From contig FODP01000011.1 in assembly GCA_900110395.1 (NCBI GenBank), positions 203,437-267,436 of the forward strand: 64,000 bases of DNA. Reading direction: 5' to 3'. The stretch is from Rhodospirillales bacterium URHD0017. GTDB taxonomy: Bacteria > Pseudomonadota > Alphaproteobacteria > Reyranellales > Reyranellaceae. Of the stretch, positions 24,476 through 32,747 are shown one piece after another; positions within the stretch are counted from its first letter, which is position 1; each line of letters starts with the position of its first letter. The notes beneath the pieces are model-generated. The model searched no databases, was not told where the DNA came from, and was given only the letters and a program-made list of their open reading frames with translations. Made by a program: the position numbers and the translations under genes.

Positions 24476-25653
24476 AGCGTGGCCTCCGTGCCGAAGATCA
24501 TGCTGGAGACCGGCGTCACCATGGGGCCGGAGATCACCATCGAGACGTCGGCCTTGGGCACCTGCGCCGTCGACAGCCCACGGATCTGGCGCACCGCCTC
24601 GATCTGCAGCTCCAGCCCGTGCATGTAGCATTCGGCGAGATTGCCGCCCGAGGTGTTGAGCGGCAACTTGCCGGTCGGCGCCATCAGGTTCGCGGGCGTC
24701 AGGAAGTCGTTGGCTTCCTCGGCGGTGAAGAAGCCGTGTTCGACCAGGCTCATCAGCACGCCGCCGGTGAAGTTCTCGTAAGACTGCACCACGTCGACGT
24801 CCTTGGGCTTGAGGCCCGCCATGTCGTAGAGCTGCGGCGCCACGGTGGTGAAGCTCGAGGTGGCGTAGAGCGGTGCGTTGTGGCTGCGCGCCCCGTTGCG
24901 GTACTCCGAGCCCTGCGCCGAGCCCAGCAGGTAGGCGGGCTTGTGCTTGAAGTCGCGCGCCTCCTCGGCTGGCACGACGATCAGCGCGGCCGCGCCGTCA
25001 TTCTCCTGGCAGCAGTCGAACAGCCGCCACGGCTCGACGATCCAGCGCGACTGGTCGTAGGCCTCTGCGGTAAGTGGCCGGCCATGCATCACCGCCCGCG
25101 GATTGCTCTGCGCGTGGTGGTAGGAGGCAAGCGCGATGGCGCGCTGCGCCGACGGCTTGATCCGGTTCTCGTGCAGGAAGCGCATCGCCCGCATGGCATA
25201 GCGCTGCGCCGGCGACATCACGCCATAGGGCGCGTTGAGGGCGGCTTCGCCCGCGGCTACGCCGCCCGGGGGCGCGGCGCCGAACCGTTGAAACTGGCCC
25301 TGGGCCAGCGCGCGGAACACCACGACGCAGTTGGCCATGCCGCAGGCCACGGCTGCCGCGGCGTTGCCCATGGCAGCCGAGCCGCCGCCGCCACCGCCAC
25401 CCCAGTTCATGTTGGAGAAGCGTAGCGCCGGCAGGCCAAGGGCCGCAGCGAGCCTGGAGGGTTCGTTGCGGTCATTGGAGTAGGAGGCGAAGCCGTCGAT
25501 GCGGCGCGGGTCGATGCCGGCGTCCTCACAGGCGGCGAGGATCGCCTGCAAGGCGAGCTTGAACTCGGAGACCGGCGCCTTGCCGTGCCTGTAGTAGGCG
25601 GTCTCGCCGACGCCGGCGATCGCCGCCTTGCCGCGCAGGGTGCGTTTGCTCAC
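24472..25653 (-). CDS. SCP2-thiolase-like protein (nonspecific lipid-transfer/aldolase type)
   Basis: 393 residues. Thiolase-fold landmarks are AAIAGVGETAYYRHGKAPVS, CCQENDGAAALIVVPAEEA and NTSGGNLAECYMHGLELQ. The position of the nucleophilic cysteine is a run of glycines (G85-G91, WGGGGGGGSAAMGNAA), and the GHP histidine motif is replaced by ECYMHG. A true thiolase mechanism is therefore excluded, and the Ltp2-like retro-aldol role with the coupled DUF35 protein is more likely. The substrate would be an acyl-CoA thioester. Confidence 0.85.
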   Translation of the reverse strand: MSKRTLRGKAAIAGVGETAYYRHGKAPVSEFKLALQAILAACEDAGIDPRRIDGFASYSNDRNEPSRLAAALGLPALRFSNMNWGGGGGGGSAAMGNAAAAVACGMANCVVVFRALAQGQFQRFGAAPPGGVAAGEAALNAPYGVMSPAQRYAMRAMRFLHENRIKPSAQRAIALASYHHAQSNPRAVMHGRPLTAEAYDQSRWIVEPWRLFDCCQENDGAAALIVVPAEEARDFKHKPAYLLGSAQGSEYRNGARSHNAPLYATSSFTTVAPQLYDMAGLKPKDVDVVQSYENFTGGVLMSLVEHGFFTAEEANDFLTPANLMAPTGKLPLNTSGGNLAECYMHGLELQIEAVRQIRGLSTAQVPKADVSMVISGPMVTPVSSMIFGTEATL

Positions 25654-25665
25654 GGGATTCCGATC

Positions 25666-26862
25666 CTAGTGCCGGTAACGTTGCGGCACCTCGATGCCGA
25701 GGAAGCGCGCGCAGTTCAACCCCAGCACGTTGGCGCGCGCCTTGTCGGAGAGCTGGCCCATGGTGCGCTCGATGGCCTCGGCCGAATGTGGCCAGGTGCC
25801 TTCATGGTGGGGATAGTCGTTGGCCCACATGAAGTTGCCGTCGAGATTGTGGCTCTCGGCGAGATCGAGGCCAGCCTTGTCCTCCTGGAACGACGAGAAG
25901 CCGTGCGCACGATAATAGTCGCTGGGCAGGTTCTTGAGCTTGGGCCGCACCCAGAAGTGATGCTTCTTGTAGGCCTCGTCCATGGCGTCGAGCAGCCACG
26001 GCACCCAGCCGATGCCGGCCTCGATGGTGGCGAAGCGCATCGTGGGGAAGCGCTCCAGCACGCCCGAGGCGCAGAGGTTGGCCACCGGCTCGATGGTGGG
26101 CGACAGCGAGTGCGAGACGTAGTTCACCACCGCGCCGCCATTGCCGCGCGCGGCGCGCGGATCGCGGCCGGTCGAGACATGGAAGGTGATCGGCAGGTTG
26201 GCGTCCGAGATCGCCGCCCACAGCGGATCGAAGTGCGGCAGGTTGTAGTTCACATGGCCACTGTCATGGCCGCCCCAGATCGGCTTGCAGGGCAAGGTCA
26301 GGCATTTGAAGCCGAGCTTGGCCAGCCGCTGCACTTCGGCGATCGAGCCGGCCAGATCGGCGGTGGCGATGGCGCCGGCCGGGACCATGCGGTCCTGGTG
26401 GCTGGAAAACTGCTCCCATGCCCAGTCGTTGAACACCCGGCACTGCGCCATGGCGAACTCGGGATCGGGCGTGGCCCACATCGCCAGGCCCTTGTTGGGG
26501 AAGATCAATTCGACGTCGATGCCGTCGAGATCGTGATCGGCCAGGCGCCCCAGCGGATCGGCGCCGGCTTTGGCGCGGAGCTGGTCCTCGCCTTCGAGCG
26601 TCGAGAGCCGCAGCCGGTCCGGGCGATGGCCCTCGCTGACGCGCCACTGCACGCCGTCCTTGTCGGTGATGACACGCGGCAGGCGCTCGCGGTACTTGGC
26701 GTCGATACGCTCGACCCACAGGTTCGCCGGCTCGTTGGCATGTCCGTCGGCCGAGACCATGAAGTATTTCTTCGCCGCGTCCGGTCGCGCGCTGCGCGGC
26801 CAGTCGGCGCCGGGCGTTTCGAGCCGCCAGCGGTTGGGAGCATTCACCACGACCTGGGTCAT
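25666..26862 (-). CDS. Amidohydrolase-2 family (ACMSD-like) metal-dependent hydrolase
   Basis: 398 residues. The TIM-barrel start is FMVSADGHANEPANLWVERI, where family members carry a D-x-H type metal motif. Later landmarks are IFPNKGLAMWATPDPEFAMA, LPITFHVSTGRDPRA, ATIEAGIGWVPWLLDAMDEA and the C-terminal FMWANDYPHHEGTWPHS. Amidohydrolase-2 proteins act as decarboxylases or C-C and C-N hydrolases in aromatic or CoA-linked catabolism. It lies 12 bases upstream of the thiolase-like gene on the same strand, so all three enzymes belong to one operon. Confidence 0.88.
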   Translation of the reverse strand: MTQVVVNAPNRWRLETPGADWPRSARPDAAKKYFMVSADGHANEPANLWVERIDAKYRERLPRVITDKDGVQWRVSEGHRPDRLRLSTLEGEDQLRAKAGADPLGRLADHDLDGIDVELIFPNKGLAMWATPDPEFAMAQCRVFNDWAWEQFSSHQDRMVPAGAIATADLAGSIAEVQRLAKLGFKCLTLPCKPIWGGHDSGHVNYNLPHFDPLWAAISDANLPITFHVSTGRDPRAARGNGGAVVNYVSHSLSPTIEPVANLCASGVLERFPTMRFATIEAGIGWVPWLLDAMDEAYKKHHFWVRPKLKNLPSDYYRAHGFSSFQEDKAGLDLAESHNLDGNFMWANDYPHHEGTWPHSAEAIERTMGQLSDKARANVLGLNCARFLGIEVPQRYRH

Positions 26863-26889
26863 CGCTTCCTCCTTCGTCTTGTCGTTCAG

Positions 26890-27348
26890 CTACTCGGCAG
26901 CCGGCGCGGCGATATCCAGCCGCGTGTCCAGCTCACGCTCGATCCTGTCGAAGACGCTCTGGCAGATCTCGAGGTCGGCCGCCGGCACCTTGGCCAGCGC
27001 GCGCGTCTGGATCTCGCTGCCGACCTTGGCGACGCGCACGGCGAGATCGCGGCCGGCGCGCGTCAGGTAGATGCCGCGGGCCCGGCGGTCGGTCTCGTCC
27101 TCGCGCCGTTCGATCAGGCCGCGGCGCTCGAGATTGTCGAGCAGGCGGACCAATGTCGGACCTTCGATGGAGAGCGCCGTCGCCAGCTCCTTCTGGCGAA
27201 CGCCGCCACCCAGCTTGCCGACGTAGGCAAGCGGCCGCCACGTCGCGTCGGTCAGGCCATAGGCGCGCAATTCGGCGTCGACGGCCTGGCGCAGGCGGCG
27301 GGCGATGCGGGCGACGCGGAAGCCGAAATCGATGTGCTTGGTGGGCAT
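26890..27348 (-). CDS. MarR-family transcriptional regulator
   Basis: 152 residues. The winged helix-turn-helix has TWRPLAYVGKLGGGVRQKEL, ATALSIEGPTLVRLLDNLER as recognition helix, and the wing LIERREDETDRRARGIYLTR. MarR dimers usually repress nearby genes and release DNA on binding phenolic or acyl-CoA ligands. It lies 27 bases upstream of the amidohydrolase gene on the same strand and probably controls the whole DUF35/thiolase cluster. I chose ATG 27348; a TTG seven codons upstream is possible. Confidence 0.9.
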   Translation of the reverse strand: MPTKHIDFGFRVARIARRLRQAVDAELRAYGLTDATWRPLAYVGKLGGGVRQKELATALSIEGPTLVRLLDNLERRGLIERREDETDRRARGIYLTRAGRDLAVRVAKVGSEIQTRALAKVPAADLEICQSVFDRIERELDTRLDIAAPAAE

Positions 27349-27461
27349 GCCAGAAAGATAGGACGCCAATCATCTATTTGGCAAGTGTCCGCGGATCGGT
27401 CGTTTTGAGTTCCGCGGCAACCCATTGCGCCAAAACGAGTTCCTCTGCGGAGGAGTACGGC

Positions 27462-27680
27462 ATGACAGCCAAGCAGCGGGCCTTGAAGGCGAAGATCGAC
27501 GACAAGCTCGATCAGGCTTTGCAGGACAGCTTTCCGGCGAGCGATCCGGTTTCCTTCCTCCAGCCCGCGCCGGCCAAGAGTGGCGATCGAAAACTGCCGG
27601 TTGTCGAGGCTGCCCGTGACAGCGCCGAAAAGTCCAAGGCAACCCGACGGGAGAGGCCAGATGACCGACATCGAGCCTGA
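27462..27680 (+). CDS. Small stress-type protein with SFPASDP motif (72 aa)
   Basis: Starts at ATG 27462 after GGAGGAGTACGG. The core DDKLDQALQDSFPASDPVSF is a widespread short motif in alphaproteobacterial small proteins that are often found among general-stress genes. The remainder is charged and probably disordered (DSAEKSKATRRERPDDRHR). It overlaps the BON-domain gene by 20 bases, which indicates cotranscription. Its biochemical function is unknown. Confidence 0.75.
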   Translation: MTAKQRALKAKIDDKLDQALQDSFPASDPVSFLQPAPAKSGDRKLPVVEAARDSAEKSKATRRERPDDRHRA

Positions 27681-28005
27681 GGATCATGTACCCGAGGTGC
27701 GCGAGCCCGCGGGCTATCATCATTCGGACGCCGATATCGCCCGCGAACTGCGGGAACGTCTCGCCGACGATGTCGGCCTGGAGTCCCGCGGCATCGAGGT
27801 CGAGGTCAAGAACGGCGAGGTGACGCTGAGCGGTCCCGTCCGCCACTGCGCCGACATGAAGCGCGCCGAAGCGCATGCCTGCGCCGTCCAAGGCGTGGTT
27901 CTTGTGCGCAATGGTCTGCAGCCCAAGGAGCCGCCGCCCGCCGCCGAGCCGGAACAGCCGGCCGGCGCGGCCGCCAAAATGGGCAAGCCTGGATATGAGC
28001 GTTGA
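27661..28005 (+). CDS. BON-domain protein
   Basis: 114 residues without an export signal. The BON domain covers about 22-85: HSDADIARELRERLADDVGL, then EVEVKNGEVTLSGPVRHCAD, ending in GVVLVRNGLQ. A Pro/Glu/Ala-rich tail follows. BON domains bind phospholipid or act in osmotic and envelope stress proteins such as OsmY; a cytoplasmic member with a low-complexity tail is less well understood. The ATG lies inside the preceding small gene and is preceded by GGGAGAGG. Confidence 0.85.
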   Translation: MTDIEPEDHVPEVREPAGYHHSDADIARELRERLADDVGLESRGIEVEVKNGEVTLSGPVRHCADMKRAEAHACAVQGVVLVRNGLQPKEPPPAAEPEQPAGAAAKMGKPGYER

Positions 28006-28095
28006 TCTGGGCGTTGATCTAATCGCACTTTCAGTGCTTGAATCTCGCCAAGGCGCCGCCTACCAAGGCGCCGCCTGATAGTCGCCGCGAGACGC

Positions 28096-28482
28096 ATGCC
28101 AATACACATTCGTATTTCCCATCACGACCGCTTGGTCGTCGCCGTCGCCCATGGGACGATCACCGGCCAGGAGCTCATGGACGCCGTCCGGGAGTCCGTC
28201 GAGCAGGGGGCGCTGCATTATCGCAAGATCATTGACGTGGCGGCCGCCAATACCGACGCCGACATGGAGCGTCTCAAGCAGCTCCTGATGCTCGCCCGCA
28301 ATTCGCCCCAGGCCGCGCAACGGGGACCTGTGGCGTTCGTCGTCGACGGCAAGCGCGGGGATACGGTGCGCGAACTCGCGGCCCTGAACGAGGCGGGCGA
28401 GCGGCCGATCGGCGTCTTCACCAACCTCCACGAAGCCCGCAAGTGGCTCGACGAAATCTTCAAGATCGAGATGAAGCGATAG
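28096..28482 (+). CDS. Conserved hypothetical protein, STAS/SpoIIAA-like
   Basis: 128 residues. The alternation of strands and helices (HIRISHHDRLVVAVAHGTIT, then HYRKIIDVAAANTDADMERL, QRGPVAFVVDGKRGDT, GVFTNLHEARKWLDEI) is that of SpoIIAA/STAS-like small alpha-beta proteins. No phosphorylatable serine motif is obvious. It follows the BON gene by 90 bases that contain GGCGCCGCCT twice. Fold assignment is tentative and function unknown. Confidence 0.6.
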   Translation: MPIHIRISHHDRLVVAVAHGTITGQELMDAVRESVEQGALHYRKIIDVAAANTDADMERLKQLLMLARNSPQAAQRGPVAFVVDGKRGDTVRELAALNEAGERPIGVFTNLHEARKWLDEIFKIEMKR

Positions 28483-28486
28483 CCTT

Positions 28487-28613
28487 GCCGGGCCGCGGGC
28501 CTTCAGGCCCACTCATGTCTTCGTCTTCCGGACCGCGAGCTTCCAGCCCGCTCATGATCATGAGCGCGCAGGATGCGCGCGGTCCGCAAGAGCATGAGGC
28601 CCGCGCTCCCGGC
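28487..28613. repeat. Interspersed inverted repeat, family A-like (about 127 bp)
   Basis: The outer arms GCCGGGCCGCGGGCC and GGCCCGCGCTCCCGGC flank an inner inverted pair built from GGACCGCGAGC and GCGCGCGGTCC around CTCATGATCATGAG. It fills the space between two convergent genes (stops at 28482 and 28614), where a bidirectional terminator would be useful. The inner segment resembles the hairpin at 61414-61479. Confidence 0.65.
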
Positions 28614-28976
28614 CTACTCGAAACAGCGCGCCGATTTGATCTGGCAGGAATTGGCCGGGACGTTGGCGTTGCACTCCGCCCCGGACTGTTGCTCGACCTG
28701 TTGCCGGGTCGCGCCGGCGCCAAAACCTTCGGCGCGACCGGTTTCACTGAAGGCATAGGCCACGCAGCGCGCCTGCGCCGTGAACTTCAGCCTGCAGTAC
28801 ATGCCGCATTCGCCCAATGCCGACTGCTCGGCGGCCTCGCGCGTGGCCATGCCGACGGAGATGCCCCACAGGCCCGCGCCGTCGCTCGCCACGGCGACCC
28901 AAGTCTGCTGTTGCGCGGCCGCCGAAGTGGTGAGGGCGGCGACGAGCGCCATGATGAGGATCCATGCTCGCGTCAT
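28614..28976 (-). CDS. Secreted DUF4189 protein
   Basis: 120 residues. A cleavable signal peptide (TRAWILIMALVAALTTSAAA, cut near residue 21) precedes a small domain with six cysteines in the DUF4189 pattern: W at the start, GLWGISVGMATREAAEQSAL, ECGMYCRLKF, ARCVAYAF and a C-terminal SCQIKSARCF. Three disulfides are likely. The DUF4189 role is not established; members are exported to the periplasm or outside the cell. Confidence 0.85.
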   Translation of the reverse strand: MTRAWILIMALVAALTTSAAAQQQTWVAVASDGAGLWGISVGMATREAAEQSALGECGMYCRLKFTAQARCVAYAFSETGRAEGFGAGATRQQVEQQSGAECNANVPANSCQIKSARCFE

Positions 28977-29040
28977 GCCGGGTCCCTAGCATGCAGCGAC
29001 GAAATCTGTCGATCCCTGGCGGGTATCTATCCGTTGCCGC

Positions 29041-31851
29041 CTACGTCGTCTTCGGCTTCACATACTCTTTGATGTGCTCCCAGAACGGGCCGATCGCCGT
29101 CGTCGGGCCTTTCGATTGCGGCGATCCCTTCTCCGGGCCGAAGACGACATCGATGATGTGCGACCCGAGAGAGCGGTAGCTTTCCATCTGCGATTCGGAA
29201 AAGAACTGGTCGGCCGTCGTCTCGTGCGGAAAGGTCGGGTTGGCCAACCCGTAGGCACTGACGTCGGCCGGCAGGCTGCCGTCGCTGGGAAAGCCCGGCT
29301 TCAGGTAAAGCAGGTATCCGTCTTTCGTATCGTCTTCGGGATATTTGATCGTGCCGATGGCGCAGTAGAGCCCGGGCGCGGGGGCACGTCTCTTCGAAGA
29401 GCTGGTCCGCTTCTTGATGTCGATCCTGTGGAAATCGATCTTCACGCCGAGATCGATCCAGACCTTGCGCACGGCGTTGCCGAGATCCTCGAACGCGCAA
29501 TCGGGATCGGCGCCGGCATCGCTCGCGACGATGAGATGGCAGCGCCGGCGAACCATCTCGTAGATCCCGAGATTCTCGAAATGGCCGCCATCGGACAGAT
29601 AGACGTACTTGCTGCGATCGGTCGTGAGCTGGAAGAGTTCCTGGACGATCTGGACGATCCCCCAGCGTGGCCCCTCGCGCGACGCCGCGTGCGGATGCGA
29701 CGGGTTGCCCAGCCACCATCCCAGCCTGACGTTGAACAGCGCCATCAGCAGGCCGACGAGGGGCGAGGAATGGTAGCCCTGGTTGGGGCTGGCCGCGGCG
29801 CCGGAGATGGCCATGGCCGTTCCGATCGTCAGGCCGCCGGTCGTGCTGGCGTAGCTGCCCGTCCTCTTGAACTTCACATGGTCGTTGCCGCAGAACAGGG
29901 GCGATGCGGTGAAGGACTCGGCCTTGCGCTCCTGCCAGGCGAGGTTCTGCCCGCCGACGACGTTCAGCGCCATGTTGATGACGTGGAACAGCCGCGGATT
30001 CTGCCCTTCGGGGCGCATCAGCGCGGTCATCGGCTGATTGTCCTCGGCATCGAAGCCGGTGAAGGGATCGCGCGTCGGGCTTTCGACGCGTTCGGCCCTG
30101 ACATCGGTCGGCTGCTTCTTCTTCGCCTTGGCCCGGGCGGCGCCCAGGAACCCTCGGATCAGGCGGTTGCGATAGATGGCGTGAGAGGAGAACCGGTTCA
30201 CGTTCACGAAGAAGGCGATGAAGCCCGCCGCAAACACGAACGCCACGATCACCCAGCTCGTCGAGCAGGCGAGATAACCGAATGCATCCGGTGTCTGGGG
30301 ACAATCTAGGCCGGTGCGCAGCTTGTGCACCGCACAGACGACGGCCGGCAGGAAATGGGAGATCAGGATCGTCAATGCTGCGAGGAAGATGACGGTCGCG
30401 AGCGACAGGATCGTGCTCATCGACAGGCTTTCCACTCGCTTGCCGGCGGCCGTCGCCAGCGTCTTCGCGCTCGATCCGATCCATGAGCCGACAACTCCGG
30501 CGCCGGCGCCGGCGGCGGCGACGGTCCACACGCGCCAAGTCTCGGCGAGGATCATGTCGGAGAACAGCACCAGAGCCGAGAGGACCGCCCAGCCGATCGC
30601 GAACGCCACGAACCATCCCGACGAGCGTGCCAGCCATTCGCGATTGACGTCGCCGTCGCTGGCACGGCTTGCCAACCCGAGATAGACCGACTCGGCCAGG
30701 TACATCGACAGCGCTACCCAGCCGACGCCCAGTACGGTCAGCAGCCTGACGTGGGCGTCCGCGATGATCTCCGTCCCCAGGGAAGCCCGGACGAGGCCAT
30801 ACCCGACGGCAAGCAAGCAGCCGAAAACCGCGCCAGCGACGAACCAGCTACCCATGAGGCGCCAGGGGAAGGGGGCCTTGACCGCTTTCTTGGGAAGCAG
30901 CTTGCTGAGAACGTAGGCCAAGACCCAGGACAAAAGGTAGAGCACGGCGCCGATGACCGCTCCCGACACGGGATTGACGCGAGTGGTCAAGTTGTCCTTT
31001 TCAAACTCGACCACTCCGAGCCACAGCAGCTTCTTGAAGAAGGAGAGCGAGCGAAGCCAGTCGCTGAACTCCGGTGGGATTACGATGACTTGCCTGGATA
31101 CGACGGACAGCGCGAGAAGCGCCGCGCCGCCATAAGTTGGCAGCAGGATGAACCAAAGGAATTGATTCTGCGTCCACCGCAACCTCGCCGTGTCAAAACG
31201 GCCGGACACCGATGCGGTCAGGGCGATGAAGAGGAGTGTGATCGAAATGCCGGCAAGCCAGTAGTGTGCGGAATGCCCCCAGTCCTGGGCCCAGGTGAGG
31301 GTTTGGTAGGAGACGATCGGCACCAGCAGGATGGCGACGATGGCCGGCAGGAAGATCAGCCAGTTCAGCAGCAGGTTGCGGATATAGAGCGCGGCCAGCG
31401 TCCAAGTGTCAGCCGACATCACTCCCAGTTTGGGCGTGAGATAGTTGCTGTTGGCGCGCAACTCGGCGAGTTCCGGAGGCTCTTCGTAAAGGTGCGGGAC
31501 ATTTTTGGTGAGCCCGGTCTTCACCGCCTCGTCTGACATGCGGCGGCGCCACGCTGTCAGCCAGCTGCCGATATAGCCGCCGCCCGAAACCGTCGACAGG
31601 TAGTGGAAGTTGAAGAGCACTCCGCGGTTCGCCAGCGCCTGCAGGACGCCGAGGCCGAAGGAGGCGCTCCGGATGCCGCCGCCCGACAGGCAGAGTGCCG
31701 ACCGGCCGTCGCCGCCGTCTTCGGCGAGGGCATGGATTTTCTCGTAGAGCTGGGCAAGCGACCCGTCGCCGGCGTCGTCGCCATGGAGCAGCTTGAATTC
31801 CTCGACGAGAACCTTGTCGACGTCGAATGACTCTTTGTCGATCGTGGCCAT
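29041..31851 (-). CDS. Large polytopic membrane protein with patatin-like phospholipase domain
   Basis: 936 residues. The patatin oxyanion loop LCLSGGGIRSASFGLGVLQA and the nucleophile elbow YLSTVSGGGYIGSW lie at about 53-100. A long insert with roughly ten membrane helices follows (about 150-590), and the catalytic aspartate motif SDGGHFENLGIYE comes only after it (about 762). The hydrolase is thus split around a membrane domain. Patatins cleave acyl chains from phospholipids. I chose ATG 31851 because a promoter candidate at 31915-31944 would start transcription just upstream of it. It is monocistronic as far as can be seen. Confidence 0.85.
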   Translation of the reverse strand: MATIDKESFDVDKVLVEEFKLLHGDDAGDGSLAQLYEKIHALAEDGGDGRSALCLSGGGIRSASFGLGVLQALANRGVLFNFHYLSTVSGGGYIGSWLTAWRRRMSDEAVKTGLTKNVPHLYEEPPELAELRANSNYLTPKLGVMSADTWTLAALYIRNLLLNWLIFLPAIVAILLVPIVSYQTLTWAQDWGHSAHYWLAGISITLLFIALTASVSGRFDTARLRWTQNQFLWFILLPTYGGAALLALSVVSRQVIVIPPEFSDWLRSLSFFKKLLWLGVVEFEKDNLTTRVNPVSGAVIGAVLYLLSWVLAYVLSKLLPKKAVKAPFPWRLMGSWFVAGAVFGCLLAVGYGLVRASLGTEIIADAHVRLLTVLGVGWVALSMYLAESVYLGLASRASDGDVNREWLARSSGWFVAFAIGWAVLSALVLFSDMILAETWRVWTVAAAGAGAGVVGSWIGSSAKTLATAAGKRVESLSMSTILSLATVIFLAALTILISHFLPAVVCAVHKLRTGLDCPQTPDAFGYLACSTSWVIVAFVFAAGFIAFFVNVNRFSSHAIYRNRLIRGFLGAARAKAKKKQPTDVRAERVESPTRDPFTGFDAEDNQPMTALMRPEGQNPRLFHVINMALNVVGGQNLAWQERKAESFTASPLFCGNDHVKFKRTGSYASTTGGLTIGTAMAISGAAASPNQGYHSSPLVGLLMALFNVRLGWWLGNPSHPHAASREGPRWGIVQIVQELFQLTTDRSKYVYLSDGGHFENLGIYEMVRRRCHLIVASDAGADPDCAFEDLGNAVRKVWIDLGVKIDFHRIDIKKRTSSSKRRAPAPGLYCAIGTIKYPEDDTKDGYLLYLKPGFPSDGSLPADVSAYGLANPTFPHETTADQFFSESQMESYRSLGSHIIDVVFGPEKGSPQSKGPTTAIGPFWEHIKEYVKPKTT

Positions 31852-31914
31852 GATGGCGTCCCCGCGTCGGCACTGTTCGCTGGCAGTGACCTTCTGCCGG
31901 CGGGCCGTCACGGA

Positions 31915-31944
31915 ATTGTAAACTCAATTCAGGATTGTGTCCAA
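31915..31944 (-). promoter_or_regulatory. Sigma-70-like promoter for patatin gene
   Basis: On the minus strand TTGGAC (31944-31939), an 18-base spacer and TACAAT (31920-31915) form a good housekeeping promoter. The expected start of transcription is near 31908, which leaves a leader of about 57 bases before ATG 31851 and excludes the GTG at 31911 as start. Confidence 0.45.
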
Positions 31945-31984
31945 TCGGACCATGCTCGCTATGGGAGAATGCGAGCGAGACGCA

Positions 31985-32737
31985 TCAGCTCCTGGGCGTG
32001 TTCTTCCCCAGGAAGGCATGCATGCGCCGGATCGACTCCTGCAGGAACTCCGGCCCGCGCCAGTCTTTCTGCACCTCGATATTCGGCGCCAGGGCCGCGA
32101 TCTCGGCGCTGGTGTGGGCGGGATGCGGTTTGTCGGTGCCTGGCTGCAAATAGAGCGGCGTCCTGCAGTTCTTCACGAAGTCCCGCGTCACCGAAAAGAC
32201 GAAGTCGTTGCCGAACATGTTCTTTCCGAATGAATCTATCGTCGCTTGGCCGATCGAAGGGTCTCGCTTACGCGCGGTCTCACCGTAGCCCTTCACGGCG
32301 GCGTCCCAGTTGTCACGATTTTCCCACAGGCCGATCGGGTTCTGCAGCACGGCGACCGCGACGCGGTCGGGCGTCTGCTCGATCGCCTCGAAGCAGTAGC
32401 TGCCGCCGATGCAGCCGCCCATGACGTGGAACTTCTTGAAGCCGAGATGATCCATCAGCGCGAGATGGTCGGCGGCGAAGGTGTGCCAGCCATGGTCGGG
32501 CTTGACCTCGGCCACCGACCGGCCGGCATTGCGCTGGTCCATGGCGATGACAGTGTATTTGTCGCTGAGCGCCGTGCGCGGATCCATCCACGGAAAGCCA
32601 TTGGGGTAGGCGGGCGAGGCGCCGCCCCACATGCTGACTTCGGATTTCAGGCCACCCGGCGCATAGAGCAGGATGGGAAATCCGGCCCCATGGATCTCGT
32701 AGTAGATCTCGGCGTCGGGGCGTTTGAGTACCGGCAT
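31985..32737 (-). CDS. Alpha/beta hydrolase with cysteine at the nucleophile position
   Basis: 250 residues. The fold is clear: EIHGAGFPILLYAPGG with the oxyanion strand, AMDQRNAGRSVAEVKPDHGW, and the elbow HVMGGCIGGSYCFEAIEQ. The nucleophile is Cys109 (codon TGC), not serine, as in dienelactone hydrolases. The acid/His part is in QPGTDKPHPAHTS. It starts ten bases after the TctC-type binding protein gene on the same strand, so its substrate may be the ligand captured by that protein or a product of it. Confidence 0.85.
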   Translation of the reverse strand: MPVLKRPDAEIYYEIHGAGFPILLYAPGGLKSEVSMWGGASPAYPNGFPWMDPRTALSDKYTVIAMDQRNAGRSVAEVKPDHGWHTFAADHLALMDHLGFKKFHVMGGCIGGSYCFEAIEQTPDRVAVAVLQNPIGLWENRDNWDAAVKGYGETARKRDPSIGQATIDSFGKNMFGNDFVFSVTRDFVKNCRTPLYLQPGTDKPHPAHTSAEIAALAPNIEVQKDWRGPEFLQESIRRMHAFLGKNTPRS

Positions 32738-32747
32738 GTGATCTCCC

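Noticed and set aside
27419..27443. GGAAC-N16-GGTT leftward, a near match to the EcfG promoter upstream of the MarR gene
   Set aside because: The -10 part differs from CGTT and the orientation serves the MarR gene and not the stress-type genes to the right, so I do not count it with the two perfect copies.
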